From positions 1 to 64,000 of the forward strand of contig NZ_JAGXJW010000051.1 in NCBI RefSeq assembly GCF_019091135.1: 64,000 bases of DNA. Reading direction: 5' to 3'. The position numbers were made by a program, and so were the translations under genes. The stretch is from Cohnella sp. GbtcB17 (lineage in GTDB: Bacteria; Bacillota; Bacilli; Paenibacillales; Paenibacillaceae). Below are positions 25,900 through 34,540 of the stretch, one piece after another. Below the pieces are notes generated by a model. The model was not told the origin of the DNA, did no database searches, and worked only from the letters and a program-made list of their open reading frames with translations. Every line of letters starts with the position of its first letter. Positions within the stretch are counted from its first letter, which is position 1.

Positions 25900-26815
25900 G
25901 ACCGCCACCTCCGATCCGTGTCGTGAAGTAGCTCTCCAGGTCCTCGCCCATCGGCATGAATTGCTCGAGCGCGAGCCCTTCGCCGACAAGCATCGACGAC
26001 ACCGCAGCAGGACGATTCAGATGATCGAACAAACGGATGACGCCGTCGTTCGTCACCTCGAACGCCGTCGTCGCCAGCTCTCGCTCGATCGCAGCGGCGG
26101 CACGTTCGGGACAGTCGACTTTGATGTGGATGAACTGCCTGCATTTCTCCTGAAGCTCACGGCTCGTCAGCTGCTCAAGCAGTTTGCCTTTATGAATAAT
26201 GCCGTAGTGCGTGGCCAGCAAATGCAGCTCGCTAAGAATGTGGCTGGAGATCAGAATCGTGATGCCCATCTCCCGGTTCAGCTTCGTAAGCAGATCGCGC
26301 ATCTCGACGACGCCCATCGGATCGAGCCCATTGGTCGGCTCATCGAGAATGAGAAATTCGGGCGAACCGAGCAGCGCGACCCCCAGCGCCAGCCGCTGCT
26401 TCATGCCGAGCGAGAAGTTTTTCGCTTTTTTCCTTCCCGTTCCGGACAGACCGACCAATTCGAGCGTCCGCTTCACGGCGTCCCGGCCCGGTATGCCCTG
26501 CTGCAGCCGATGAGCCTCCAGGTTTTCGGTCGCCGTCAACTGCGGGTACAGCGCCGGACTTTCGATGGACACGCCCATTCGCCTGCGAGCCCGGACAAGC
26601 TCCGAGCCGCCCGTGGCCCTGAACAGCTCCACCGTGCCCGACGTCGGGAAGGCGAGCCCCGTCACCAGCTTCATCAGCGTCGACTTGCCCGCCCCGTTCT
26701 GCCCGATAAAGCCGTAGATCGTTCCTTGGCGAATCGAAACATCCACGCGATCGAGCGCCGTCTGGTTTTTGTACTGTTTGGTCAATTGATGCGTTCTCAG
26801 CACGAATTCGTTCAT
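25892..26815 (-). CDS. ABC transporter ATP-binding protein (BcrA-like)
   Basis: 307 residues. Walker A GQNGAGKST at 38-46, signature FSLGMKQRLALG near 134-145, Walker B FLILDEPTNGLD, then the switch His in LISSHILSE. The last 90 residues form the C-terminal extension common to bacitracin/lantibiotic exporters. ATG at 26815 with AGGAGG upstream. Overlaps the permease by 8 bp. Confidence 0.93.
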   Translation of the reverse strand: MNEFVLRTHQLTKQYKNQTALDRVDVSIRQGTIYGFIGQNGAGKSTLMKLVTGLAFPTSGTVELFRATGGSELVRARRRMGVSIESPALYPQLTATENLEAHRLQQGIPGRDAVKRTLELVGLSGTGRKKAKNFSLGMKQRLALGVALLGSPEFLILDEPTNGLDPMGVVEMRDLLTKLNREMGITILISSHILSELHLLATHYGIIHKGKLLEQLTSRELQEKCRQFIHIKVDCPERAAAAIERELATTAFEVTNDGVIRLFDHLNRPAAVSSMLVGEGLALEQFMPMGEDLESYFTTRIGGGGHA

Positions 26816-26894
26816 CTTCGTCAGCCTCCTCTTCCTGTCTTCAAGTTTAGAGGCCGAGTCATAAGACTTGATTAAGGCGATACATAAGAAAAGC

Positions 26895-27596
26895 TTAAGA
26901 TTTAAGCCGGTAGCCCATTCCCCAGATCGTCTCGATATACTCTTCCGCCGGATTCGCTTTTGCGAGTTTATTGCGCAGGTTGCTCATATGTACGTTAACG
27001 ACGTTTTCCCCGCCGCCGAAATACTCTTCTCCCCAAACGCTTTCGAACAAATTAGCTTTCGCGAACAGCTTCTTGGGGGACGACAGAAGCAACGCCAGGA
27101 TGTCGTATTCCCGCGCCGTCAGCGTCAGTTGGACGTCTCCCGCGAAGACGGTTTTCGCCTCCGGATCGACCGTCAGATCTTTGTGCCGCAGCAGCGCGGG
27201 ACCGTCCGCTTGCGTCTGAGGCCATCTCCGGTGCCGTCGCAGCACCGAGTCCATTCGTGCGGCGACCTCTTCGATGTCGAACGGCTTGGTCATATAATCG
27301 TCTGCGCCCGCCTTGAGCGCGGCAATCTTCGATTGCTGCTCGCCTTTGGCCGAGATGACGATGACCGGATAGCCGTACCGCTCCCCGATCTCCTCAAGCA
27401 GCGCTTCTCCCCGCTTGCCGGGCAGCATCAGATCGAGCAGCACCATCGACCATTCGCGCTGTCCCAGGTAGAGCTCGGCCTCCGTGCCCGAATAAGCCGG
27501 CTGCGGTACATGCCCGTTCGAGCGAATCACGCTGCAGAGCAGCCGATTGATATCGTCGTCGTCCTCGACGACTAAGATATGATGGCTTTCCGCCAT
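26895..27596 (-). CDS. OmpR/PhoB-type response regulator
   Basis: 233 residues. Receiver domain with acidic pocket VVEDDDD (9-15), phospho-acceptor Asp55 in MVLLDLMLP and Lys in DDYMTKPFD; then a winged-helix output domain (LTLTAREYDILALLLSSPKKLFAK to VNVHMSNLRNKLAK, ending WGMGYRLKS). ATG at 27596 follows AGGAGTG; an open frame to 28124 runs through the divergent epimerase gene and is spurious. First gene of the regulator-ABC-kinase operon, 79 bp before the ATPase. Confidence 0.95.
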   Translation of the reverse strand: MAESHHILVVEDDDDINRLLCSVIRSNGHVPQPAYSGTEAELYLGQREWSMVLLDLMLPGKRGEALLEEIGERYGYPVIVISAKGEQQSKIAALKAGADDYMTKPFDIEEVAARMDSVLRRHRRWPQTQADGPALLRHKDLTVDPEAKTVFAGDVQLTLTAREYDILALLLSSPKKLFAKANLFESVWGEEYFGGGENVVNVHMSNLRNKLAKANPAEEYIETIWGMGYRLKS

Positions 27597-27726
27597 TTCC
27601 CGACACTCCTGTTCGACTAGCCAGACTATCGCCATTATAGCATGTCGCTCACAAGCGAATAGCAAGACGCGCGCCCCGGTCATACATTGGATTAAAATCA
27701 CAATCGAGCGAGGGAGACATTCTGTT

Positions 27727-28647
27727 ATGATCGTAGCCGTAACAGGCGGCGCGGGCTTCATCGGCTCCCACCTGACCGAAGCATTGCTTGCCCAAGGGGC
27801 GGACGTCCATGTCATCGACAACCTGTCGTCGGGATACCGTGTCAACGTGCCCGATGGCGCCGTCCTGCACGAAGCGGACATCCGTTCGCCCCACGCGCGC
27901 GCCGTCATCGAAGGCCTGCGGCCCGAAGTTGTCTTCCATCTGGCGGCCCAGGCAGATGTCCAGCGCTCGATCGCCGATCCCGCGGAGGACGCGAGCGTCA
28001 ATATCGCGGGCACGCTGAACGTGCTGGCCGCTTGCCGCGAAGCGGGCGCGCGGAAGATCGTCTTCGCCTCGACCTCCGCCGTGTACGGCAACGTCGGCAA
28101 GGAGATCGTCTCCGAACGCGACAAAGCTGAGCCCGTATCGTTCTACGGCTTGTCCAAACGTACGGCGGAACAGTACATCCGCATCTATAGCCAATTACAC
28201 GGTCTTGACTATACGATCCTCCGTTACGGCAACGTATACGGCCCGCGCCAGACCCCCAAGGGAGAAGGCGGCGTCGTGGCCGTATTTTTGGAGCGGCTTC
28301 GTCAAGCGGCTTCGCCGGTCGTGCACGGCGACGGCGAGCAGACGCGGGACTTCGTCTACGTCAAGGACATCGTCGCCGCCAATCTGGCCGCGTTGACGCG
28401 CGGCTCCCGCGAGACGCTGAACGCCGGCACGGGCCGCGCGACCTCGGTCAACGAGCTGCTCCGTCTGCTCGAGCGATGCGCAGGCGTTCCGATTGAGCGC
28501 CGGCACGTGCCCGGCAGACCCGGCGATATCCGGCACAGCCGTCTCGATCCCCGCAGAGCGCGCAGAACGCTGCGTTGGACGGCCGCTTACGACACCGCCG
28601 GCGGCATCGCCGAGACCTACGCCTCCACTCTGCCTTCCAGCCGGTAA
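27727..28647 (+). CDS. NAD-dependent nucleotide-sugar epimerase/dehydratase
   Basis: 306-residue extended SDR. NAD site GGAGFIG at 7-13, Asp after strand 2 (VIDNLSSG), HLAAQADV, catalytic STSAVYG and YGLSKRTAEQY, then RYGNVYGPRQ and late VYVKDIVAANLAAL and LNAGTG. This matches GalE-like UDP-glucose 4-epimerases. ATG at 27727 with GAGGGAG upstream. It heads a region of glycosyltransferases on the other strand and probably supplies their sugar donor. Exact sugar is unknown. Confidence 0.88.
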   Translation: MIVAVTGGAGFIGSHLTEALLAQGADVHVIDNLSSGYRVNVPDGAVLHEADIRSPHARAVIEGLRPEVVFHLAAQADVQRSIADPAEDASVNIAGTLNVLAACREAGARKIVFASTSAVYGNVGKEIVSERDKAEPVSFYGLSKRTAEQYIRIYSQLHGLDYTILRYGNVYGPRQTPKGEGGVVAVFLERLRQAASPVVHGDGEQTRDFVYVKDIVAANLAALTRGSRETLNAGTGRATSVNELLRLLERCAGVPIERRHVPGRPGDIRHSRLDPRRARRTLRWTAAYDTAGGIAETYASTLPSSR

Positions 28648-28997
28648 GGGCCATTCATGACGGCGAGCCCTTCGGCCGATCGGACGCAGAGATAATAAAC
28701 CTGGTCCGGCAAGCCGCCGGTCATTCGGCATTCGAGCCGGGTGACCGCGCTCACAAAACAAGACTCCAGCGACCAATCGACAGTTTCCCCGTGCGGATCG
28801 TCCTTTTTGAGCATCACCTCGAGCTCGCCCATGTCGAACGTGCCCGGATTCGACCAGCCGATCTCGATGTGCAAAACGACCACGTCGCCCGGATCGATTC
28901 CGTGAAGGCTGACCGACGTGAGCACGATCTCTTCGCGAATCGGAAATGGCGCAAAGCTGCCGATCTCCGCGCCAGTGCTGTGCTTGTATTTGATCAT
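28617..28997 (-). CDS. Small orphan protein of the glycan cluster
   Basis: 126 residues from the ATG at 28997 (GGAAGG upstream). Sequence suggests a beta-sandwich: alternating hydrophobics in EEIVLTSVSLHGI, DVVVLHIEIGWSN and VYYLCVRSAEG, no signal peptide and no catalytic motif. It lies directly after a GT4 gene (14-bp overlap with that gene's stop region) and its 3' end overlaps the convergent epimerase gene by 31 bp. I do not recognise a family. Its pairing with transferases suggests a glycosylated or glycan-associated surface or spore protein; this is guesswork. Confidence 0.75.
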   Translation of the reverse strand: MIKYKHSTGAEIGSFAPFPIREEIVLTSVSLHGIDPGDVVVLHIEIGWSNPGTFDMGELEVMLKKDDPHGETVDWSLESCFVSAVTRLECRMTGGLPDQVYYLCVRSAEGLAVMNGPYRLEGRVEA

Positions 28998-29010
28998 GGG
29001 ATCCTTCCTT

Positions 29011-30087
29011 TCACCGCATCGCATTCAATTCGCCGATCATGCGCAGGAATCCGTCGCAGTAGCCCGCCGGCGCGAAGCGGGCTCTGACGTGCGCGACCGC
29101 CTCGTCGCGGATCGACGCCCGAAGGCCGACATCGCTCATGAGCCGAACGGCTTCCTCGTAAGCTTGATTGATATCGCCCAGCTTGTAATACAGTCCCGTT
29201 CGCTGGTGATAGATCGAGGAGGATACGCCGTCCGAATCGCTCGTCAGAACCGGGCAGCGGCAGCTCATTGCTTCAAGAATGGCGTACGGGGCGCCTTCGA
29301 CCTTGGACGTGGAGCAGAGAAAGCCGCCGGAATCCCCGATATAAGACATGTGCTTGCGCATCTCCGCGTTAGGTATGTTGGGGAAAAACGACAAATTGTC
29401 GCGCAAGCCGAGCTGGTCGATCCAAAGCTCCATCCGCTCCCGTTCCTCACGGACCGCCAGCGCCGGATCTTCGTACATTCGCAGCCGGATGCCCCTGTCG
29501 TAATCCCGGACGAGACGGGCGCCGATTTGCAGGAACTCAAGCCAGTTCTTGTTGTCCTCGATCCGCCCGATCCACGCGATTTCAGGCTTCTGAGCGAAGC
29601 CGACGCATTCGTAGGCGAACGCGTCCGAGTCGAAGCAGTTGTGCATCCGGTACTTGGGCACGCCGGGGAAAAACTGTTCGAACAAAGAATCGATATGGGG
29701 CGTGTACGGGTTCAGCAGCGCCGATGCATACCGCTCGACGTAGGGGATGGCTTGCATGAGCTCTCGCTGCGCGACGGCCTTAGGTCCGTATCCTTGAATC
29801 TCCAAAATGAGCGGTCCGCCGTAGCCGAGCATACGAAACTTCTTGAGCGATACATAATCCGAGATAACGACGACCGCGTCGAATCGTCCCGCATCGAGCA
29901 GTCGTTTGATCTCGATGTCGTCGCTCGTCACCGTCACCGGCAGATCCGCGCTGTTCTGCAGCCCCGCCCCGGGCTCGAAATAGAGGCAATGACCTTCCAC
30001 CCCACGTTGGCGAAGCGCGCGAATTCGCTGTCGGTTGAGGGTCTCTACGCCACCGCTCGGCACATAATAAGCAAATAGTACTTTCAA
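29011..30087 (-). CDS. Family 4 glycosyltransferase (GT-B fold)
   Basis: 358 residues. N-terminal Rossmann half starts MKVLFAYYVPSGGVETLNRQ, the GGVE loop of GT4 enzymes; the C-terminal half has the E-x7-E donor motif (EGAPYAILE) followed by AMSCRCPVLTSDSDG. ATG at 30087 has GGAGGTG upstream. Donor probably a UDP- or GDP-sugar; acceptor unknown. Flanked by two small orphan genes on the same strand. Confidence 0.88.
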   Translation of the reverse strand: MKVLFAYYVPSGGVETLNRQRIRALRQRGVEGHCLYFEPGAGLQNSADLPVTVTSDDIEIKRLLDAGRFDAVVVISDYVSLKKFRMLGYGGPLILEIQGYGPKAVAQRELMQAIPYVERYASALLNPYTPHIDSLFEQFFPGVPKYRMHNCFDSDAFAYECVGFAQKPEIAWIGRIEDNKNWLEFLQIGARLVRDYDRGIRLRMYEDPALAVREERERMELWIDQLGLRDNLSFFPNIPNAEMRKHMSYIGDSGGFLCSTSKVEGAPYAILEAMSCRCPVLTSDSDGVSSSIYHQRTGLYYKLGDINQAYEEAVRLMSDVGLRASIRDEAVAHVRARFAPAGYCDGFLRMIGELNAMR

Positions 30088-30111
30088 CGGAACGGAACAC
30101 CTCCCGCAGCC

Positions 30112-30450
30112 TCAATGAACCCGATCGAAATGCGTCTCGTTAAATATCGCGACCAGATTCCCGTAATTTTTGACCCGAACCGCGATCCCGATCTCATCGT
30201 ACCGCTTCGTATTGGTGACTATCAGCAACGAGAACGGCTGCTCGAGCGTATGCATATCCTGTAGCCGCCTGCTTCTCCCGCCGCCTTGGACGTCTACAAG
30301 CATCTCGTTTACGATTCCGGACGGGCCCGACATTTGGATCCAAGCATTGAAGTCTTTCTGGCCCCTGTTCACGATGTCCACTTCGAGCATGCCGACGTAC
30401 CGCGAATCGATCGGCATCAGGACGCCGGCTTCCATCTTGAGGACGGACAT
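30112..30450 (-). CDS. Small orphan beta-rich protein of the glycan cluster
   Basis: 112 residues from ATG at 30450, with AAGGTG upstream. Predicted strands: YVGMLEVDIVNRG, DFNAWIQMSG, FSLLIVTNT and EIGIAVRVKNYGNLVAIF. No signal peptide, membrane helix or Cys. It is 24 bp before the GT4 gene. Its composition resembles the other orphan at 28617-28997, but I could not align them. Function unknown. Confidence 0.72.
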   Translation of the reverse strand: MSVLKMEAGVLMPIDSRYVGMLEVDIVNRGQKDFNAWIQMSGPSGIVNEMLVDVQGGGRSRRLQDMHTLEQPFSLLIVTNTKRYDEIGIAVRVKNYGNLVAIFNETHFDRVH

Positions 30451-30633
30451 GGATTCACCTTCTTGTTCGCTTGATCGTATACGATATTCCGGCTATTTTT
30501 TTCGGTTAAGGCGCCTGTCCGGGGCGGCGTCGATAATCGTCGTTCGCCCTCCGATGTTCGTCCAAGCGCAGCGGTCGCCGAACGCATTACTATAATGGAG
30601 ACCTGACCTGCTGTTAACCGGGAGGCGAATGCG

Positions 30634-31272
30634 ATGCGATTAGCTGAAATCAAAGGGGAATACGACGGCATATTCAGTCTGGGAGAGCTGTGCCTGTCGT
30701 CCATCCAGCTCGAGCGGTGCGGACTCCGGCCGTTCGCGGGACCGCTGGACTGGATGAGCACGCCCAAGCTGGCCGACGTGAACCGGCTGCTGGAGAACCG
30801 GTTCGACGGCTTCATGGACCGCGATCATTTGACGTATGTGGACCATGCGAGCGACAAGCTGTTGCTGGTGAAGGAGAACGTGTACAACGCTTTTTCCAAT
30901 CACGACTTTTTTGTCCATCGAAATACGCCAGCGCTGCTCGAAGATCATAGCGCAGTCAAGCTCAAATATGAGCGCCGCGCAGCCCGTCTGTTGGATAAAG
31001 CTGCGTCGGCCAAACGGCTGCTGTTCGTTCGGTGCGGCGGCTCGATGGAAGAAGCGATCGGCCTGCAAAAGGCGCTGTCGGGTCTCGTCAGCCACGAATA
31101 TCGCGTTCTGCTTGTAAATCACACGGACGTCGCGACGCTGACGGAGACCGCTTGGCCTCTGGAACGCGTCTGCACGGTCGAGCTGCCGGGCCATCCCGAC
31201 GTCATCTGGAAAGGCAACAATGCCTTCTGGGACACGATGCTGTCCGGCATCGGGTTTAAGGAATCGCTTTGA
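30634..31272 (+). CDS. DUF1796 putative papain-like cysteine peptidase
   Basis: 212 residues. The N-terminus FSLGELCLSSIQLERCGLRPFAGPLDW matches the DUF1796 signature SLGxxC...LR...PfDW, whose Cys is the predicted nucleophile (here Cys20). A later LVNHTD and WKGNNAFWDTML complete the domain. Members often lie in polysaccharide or capsule gene clusters and have no proven activity. ATG at 30634 with GGGAGGCG upstream. It is alone on the plus strand inside the glycan cluster and ends with its own terminator. Confidence 0.82.
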   Translation: MRLAEIKGEYDGIFSLGELCLSSIQLERCGLRPFAGPLDWMSTPKLADVNRLLENRFDGFMDRDHLTYVDHASDKLLLVKENVYNAFSNHDFFVHRNTPALLEDHSAVKLKYERRAARLLDKAASAKRLLFVRCGGSMEEAIGLQKALSGLVSHEYRVLLVNHTDVATLTETAWPLERVCTVELPGHPDVIWKGNNAFWDTMLSGIGFKESL

Positions 31273-31290
31273 TGCGCTTCACTGTTGCCG

Positions 31291-31328
31291 AAGCTGCGAG
31301 AATCGCCCTGGGCGTCTCGCAGCTTTTT
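31291..31328 (+). terminator. Terminator after the DUF1796 gene
   Basis: AAGCTGCGAGA pairs with TCTCGCAGCTT around a 13-base loop, followed by TTTT. Confidence 0.9.
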
Positions 31329-31333
31329 CGCAT

Positions 31334-31516
31334 CTAACCCGCGCCCGGCAGCCGCAACGTCGCGACGGGCAGGTCCGGCAGCTTATAGCCCTCCGGCAAA
31401 GCATGATAAATCCGGTTCCACACCTCGTAGTTGACTGCGAGATCGGGTCCGGGCGCCGCGTAAGGGTCGAACAGACCGGCGTACAAGGCGCCCGGCACGA
31501 CACGTTCATCCGGCAT
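31334..31516 (-). CDS. 60-residue orphan protein coupled to a GT4 gene
   Basis: Starts at an ATG that overlaps the stop of the upstream glycosyltransferase (TGATG), with GGAGGGG inside that gene as binding site, so it is translationally coupled. The 60 residues (MPDERVVPGALYAGLFDPYA, then NYEVWNRIYHALPEGYKLPD) are soluble, rich in Pro, Tyr and Leu, with no known motif. Function unknown; perhaps a small partner of the transferase. Confidence 0.65.
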   Translation of the reverse strand: MPDERVVPGALYAGLFDPYAAPGPDLAVNYEVWNRIYHALPEGYKLPDLPVATLRLPGAG

Positions 31517-32760
31517 CAAGGCGTTCCCCTCCCTCCGCTTAGCGCGATCCGCCCCGCCTTCTCGTAAACATCCGAGAGGCGCGCGATCATCGCATCCATG
31601 GACCAATGTTTTTCCGCCCACTGCTTCGATGCGTAAGCGAGCTGTGCGCGATAGGCGTCATGCTGCAGCAGATCGTACAGGTAGGCGCAGAGCATGCCGG
31701 TATTGCGGCTCGGAAAAACGAGCCCGGTCCTGCCGTGCTCGACCATCTCCGGCAGGCCGCCGGCGTCGGAGACGACTACGGCCGCACCCGCGAGCTGCGC
31801 TTCGATGACGGAGATCGGCTGATTGTCCAGCACGCAGGCATGGACAAAAATATCGCTCATGGCTAACAGTGCCGGAACGTCCTGCCTGAACCCCCAAAAT
31901 ACGATATCATCCTGAAGGCCAAGCTCTCTGGCCTGCCGCTCCAGGTCTCCTCTCAGCTCGCCGTCGCCGATCAGCCAGCAAACCCAGTCCTGGCGCACGC
32001 TTTTAAGCTGCGCGAGCGCCGTGATGAGCAGATCGATGCCTTTCACGAACGTCAGGCGCGCCGAGCAGGCGATCACTTTTTTGCCGGGGGGCTTGGTGAC
32101 CGGCGAGGCGAGCGCGCTGCGGGCGCGGAACATCTCCGTATCGAGGCCGTACGGAAATACTTCGATGCGCGACGGATCGACGCCGAAGTCCTGGGTCAAA
32201 ATCGTCTTCATCCATTCGTTCGCCGTGACGGCGACGTCCGCTGAGGAGGCGCCATAGTACTCCATCGCATGGCAGTAACGCCAGGCCGGCGAGTGCTCGC
32301 CGATGCCGAGCTCGGGGTGAGCGCGAAAATGCGCGCGCAGCTCATGGGCGATCGAGCCGTGAATATGCGCGACGAGCGGCGTATGCCTCGGCTTGACCCG
32401 CGCCAACGAACGTGCGGAAAAGACGTCCTGTGTATGGATGACGTCGTACTCGTCCAAGCCGAAATAGGCAGCGGCAAGCTCTAGGCAATAACGATCGAGC
32501 TCGTACTGCCTGACGAGCGGATCGTTCAAATAAGTCGCGGCGCTCGATGCGCTCAGTTTCGATTGCAGCATCGGCAATACATGCGCCTTTTCGAACGTCC
32601 GTCCGTCGCTGTACATATGGTACTTTTGATAATCCGGACTGTGGCCGAACAGGTCCACTTGATGCCCGCGCTGCATCATCGCTTTGCGGATTTGCTCCAT
32701 GAACGCATGCACGCCGCCGACATGCGGCAACAGCCAGTAGGTGGCCAGCAGGATTTTCAT
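31516..32760 (-). CDS. Family 4 glycosyltransferase (GT-B fold)
   Basis: 414 residues. N-terminal domain starts MKILLATYWLLPHVGGVHAF, then VIHTQDVFSARSLA and HIHGS; C-terminal domain has VIACSARLTFVKGIDLLI, WLIGDGELRGDLE and the donor site DNQPISVIEAQLAGAAVVVSDAGG. Gene order GT2, GT4, 60-aa protein on the minus strand; ATG at 32760 overlaps the GT2 stop by 4 bp. Likely extends a surface polysaccharide or glycoprotein glycan. Confidence 0.92.
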   Translation of the reverse strand: MKILLATYWLLPHVGGVHAFMEQIRKAMMQRGHQVDLFGHSPDYQKYHMYSDGRTFEKAHVLPMLQSKLSASSAATYLNDPLVRQYELDRYCLELAAAYFGLDEYDVIHTQDVFSARSLARVKPRHTPLVAHIHGSIAHELRAHFRAHPELGIGEHSPAWRYCHAMEYYGASSADVAVTANEWMKTILTQDFGVDPSRIEVFPYGLDTEMFRARSALASPVTKPPGKKVIACSARLTFVKGIDLLITALAQLKSVRQDWVCWLIGDGELRGDLERQARELGLQDDIVFWGFRQDVPALLAMSDIFVHACVLDNQPISVIEAQLAGAAVVVSDAGGLPEMVEHGRTGLVFPSRNTGMLCAYLYDLLQHDAYRAQLAYASKQWAEKHWSMDAMIARLSDVYEKAGRIALSGGRGTP

Positions 32761-33554
32761 CCGAACGTCCCTCCCTCCGCGAACAGGCCCGCAAGCCGGC
32801 TGCCGTAAAAAGCGCGCAAACTGTCATACTCGGCCATCAGCCCGGGCTTGTTGACGACCGTTCCCATCGCATCGTGCATCCGGTATTCCGTTAATGGGAG
32901 AGCCAAATAGTCGATGCGTATGCCGCTTAGCACGACCCTCGCCCAAAAATCGTAATCCTGCGTATACTTGAGCGATTCGTTAAACACGCCGACAATATCA
33001 AAAATGTCCCTGCGCATCATGACCGTACAGCCGTTAATCGCATTCGTCGTCGCGAGCAGGCGCATGAGCGCGAGTCCGTCCGGGTAAGGCTCGCCGTATC
33101 GGCTGGCGACGAGCCTGCCGCTCCCGTCGATGACGGCGAAGTCCGTGCAGCAAATGCTCGCTTGTCGTTTGATCATATAGCCAAGCTGGCGCTCGATCTT
33201 GTCGGGGCGGAACCGGTCGTCCGAGCTCAGCCAAGCGACGTATGTGCCGGAGGATACGCGGATGCCGGCATTCAAGGCACTTGCCGTGCCGCCGTTCGCC
33301 TTGGCGACGTAGCGCACCCGTCCGGCATAAGCCGGCAAGATGCGATCGGCGTACCGCGAGGAGCCGTCGTCGACGACGACGATCTCGATCGGCCGGTACG
33401 TCTGCGCCAGCACGCTGTCGATCGCTTCGTTAATATAGGGATCGTTGTAAAACGGAATGACCACGCTGACGGTGGGGTGCAAGCCGATTCTCCTTTCGAA
33501 GGCAGATGGCCGGACGATCCCGAATAAACGGTCGTAGCGCCCGTCGTACATCAT
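32757..33554 (-). CDS. Family 2 glycosyltransferase (GT-A fold)
   Basis: 265 residues. SVVIPFYNDPYINEAIDSVL, VVVDDGSS and the metal-binding LSSDDRFRPD are the GT2 signatures, with the later YTQDYDFWARV acidic loop. First gene of the GT2-GT4-60aa operon; its 3' end overlaps the next gene by 4 bp. No membrane helix, so cytoplasmic transfer to a lipid or protein acceptor is expected. Confidence 0.92.
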   Translation of the reverse strand: MMYDGRYDRLFGIVRPSAFERRIGLHPTVSVVIPFYNDPYINEAIDSVLAQTYRPIEIVVVDDGSSRYADRILPAYAGRVRYVAKANGGTASALNAGIRVSSGTYVAWLSSDDRFRPDKIERQLGYMIKRQASICCTDFAVIDGSGRLVASRYGEPYPDGLALMRLLATTNAINGCTVMMRRDIFDIVGVFNESLKYTQDYDFWARVVLSGIRIDYLALPLTEYRMHDAMGTVVNKPGLMAEYDSLRAFYGSRLAGLFAEGGTFG

Positions 33555-33615
33555 ATTGCAGGTTCCTCACTGGCGCATGGATGAGTCGCCCCCTCGCATC
33601 CGCCCAAATCCGCAT

Positions 33616-33641
33616 TAAAAAACTCCGCGCATGCGCGGAGC
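33616..33641 (-). terminator. Terminator after the AraC-type gene
   Basis: CTCCGCGCATGCGCGGAG, a self-complementary 18-mer, followed on the minus strand by TTTTTTAATG. Confidence 0.9.
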
Positions 33642-33661
33642 TTCGGTCGATCGACTCTTGG

Positions 33662-34447
33662 TTACTTGCCTATACGGCTTAAAAACTGATTCATGAGCAC
33701 CGGCAGCGAGATCAGGATCGGCGGATCGTCTGGACGGGGCGGATACAGCTTCACCTGCTGCGGGTGAACCTCGCAGAGCGGTCCGACGAACAGCGGCGCC
33801 CTGGACCGGGTGCGCAGCGTCCGCTGCGGCAGCAGAAAATCCTTGGCCTGCATCTCCCAGGCGACCGATGTCGCCATGAGATAATAGACGCCGGGCCGGA
33901 CGTCTCTGAAAGTAAATCTGCCGAGCCCGGGCAGCAGTGTGCCGTAGATCGGCAGCCCCTCCGGAATCGGCTTGGCGAACAAGCCGATCAGCACGCAGCC
34001 GTCGAACGGCTCGTCGGCGACGACGGTGCCGGTCACCGGCATGCCTCCCGGCTCGAAGGTCGCCGCATGCTCCTGCCAGTCGGACAGCTCGCGAAGCGCG
34101 CGCAAATATCTGGCCGCCTCGGGCTCCGACTGACGGAACTCCCCCGGCGTCATGCCGACCCGCTCGGTGAAGCGTGTCGTAAATGTGCCTAAACTCAGCT
34201 GTCCGATCTCAAGCCCGATCTGCCGAACGGACAGGTTCGAGTTGAGCAGCAGGTCCTTGGCGCGCTGCAAGCGCAGCGACGAGACGTAGTACAGCGGCGG
34301 CAAGCCGATCCGTTCCTTAAAAATCCTCGCGAAGTGATAAGAGCTGAAAGCGACGTGACGGGCGAGGCGCGACAACGGCAGAGGCTCGTCCAAATTCTGA
34401 TGAATGTAGGCGATCGCCTCGTCGATCTCTGCATATCGGACGTTCAT
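33662..34447 (-). CDS. AraC-type regulator with N-terminal HTH and C-terminal sensor-like domain
   Basis: 261 residues. Unlike typical AraC proteins the two HTH units are N-terminal: AIAYIHQNLDEPLPLSRLARHVAFSSYHFARIFKERIG and the second with SVRQIGLEIGQLSLGTFTTRFTERVGMTPGEFR, ending near residue 105. The C-terminal 150 residues (MPVTGTVVADEPFDGCVLIGLF, GRFTFRDVRPGVYYLMAT) look like a carboxypeptidase-regulatory beta domain. Start ATG at 34447 after AAAGGG; ATG at 34468 is possible. Ligand and targets unknown. Confidence 0.85.
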   Translation of the reverse strand: MNVRYAEIDEAIAYIHQNLDEPLPLSRLARHVAFSSYHFARIFKERIGLPPLYYVSSLRLQRAKDLLLNSNLSVRQIGLEIGQLSLGTFTTRFTERVGMTPGEFRQSEPEAARYLRALRELSDWQEHAATFEPGGMPVTGTVVADEPFDGCVLIGLFAKPIPEGLPIYGTLLPGLGRFTFRDVRPGVYYLMATSVAWEMQAKDFLLPQRTLRTRSRAPLFVGPLCEVHPQQVKLYPPRPDDPPILISLPVLMNQFLSRIGK

Positions 34448-34540
34448 GTCTTCGGCCCTTTCCATCACTTGGAATCGTATTCTTTTCCATTTTAAATGGG
34501 CGCGAATCGTTTTACAAGCTTTTTCGCGAACATTTGTTCG

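Noticed and set aside
26895-28124. 409-codon frame containing the response regulator
   Set aside because: The N-terminal part runs through the divergent epimerase gene on the other strand; the regulator starts at 27596 behind AGGAGTG.
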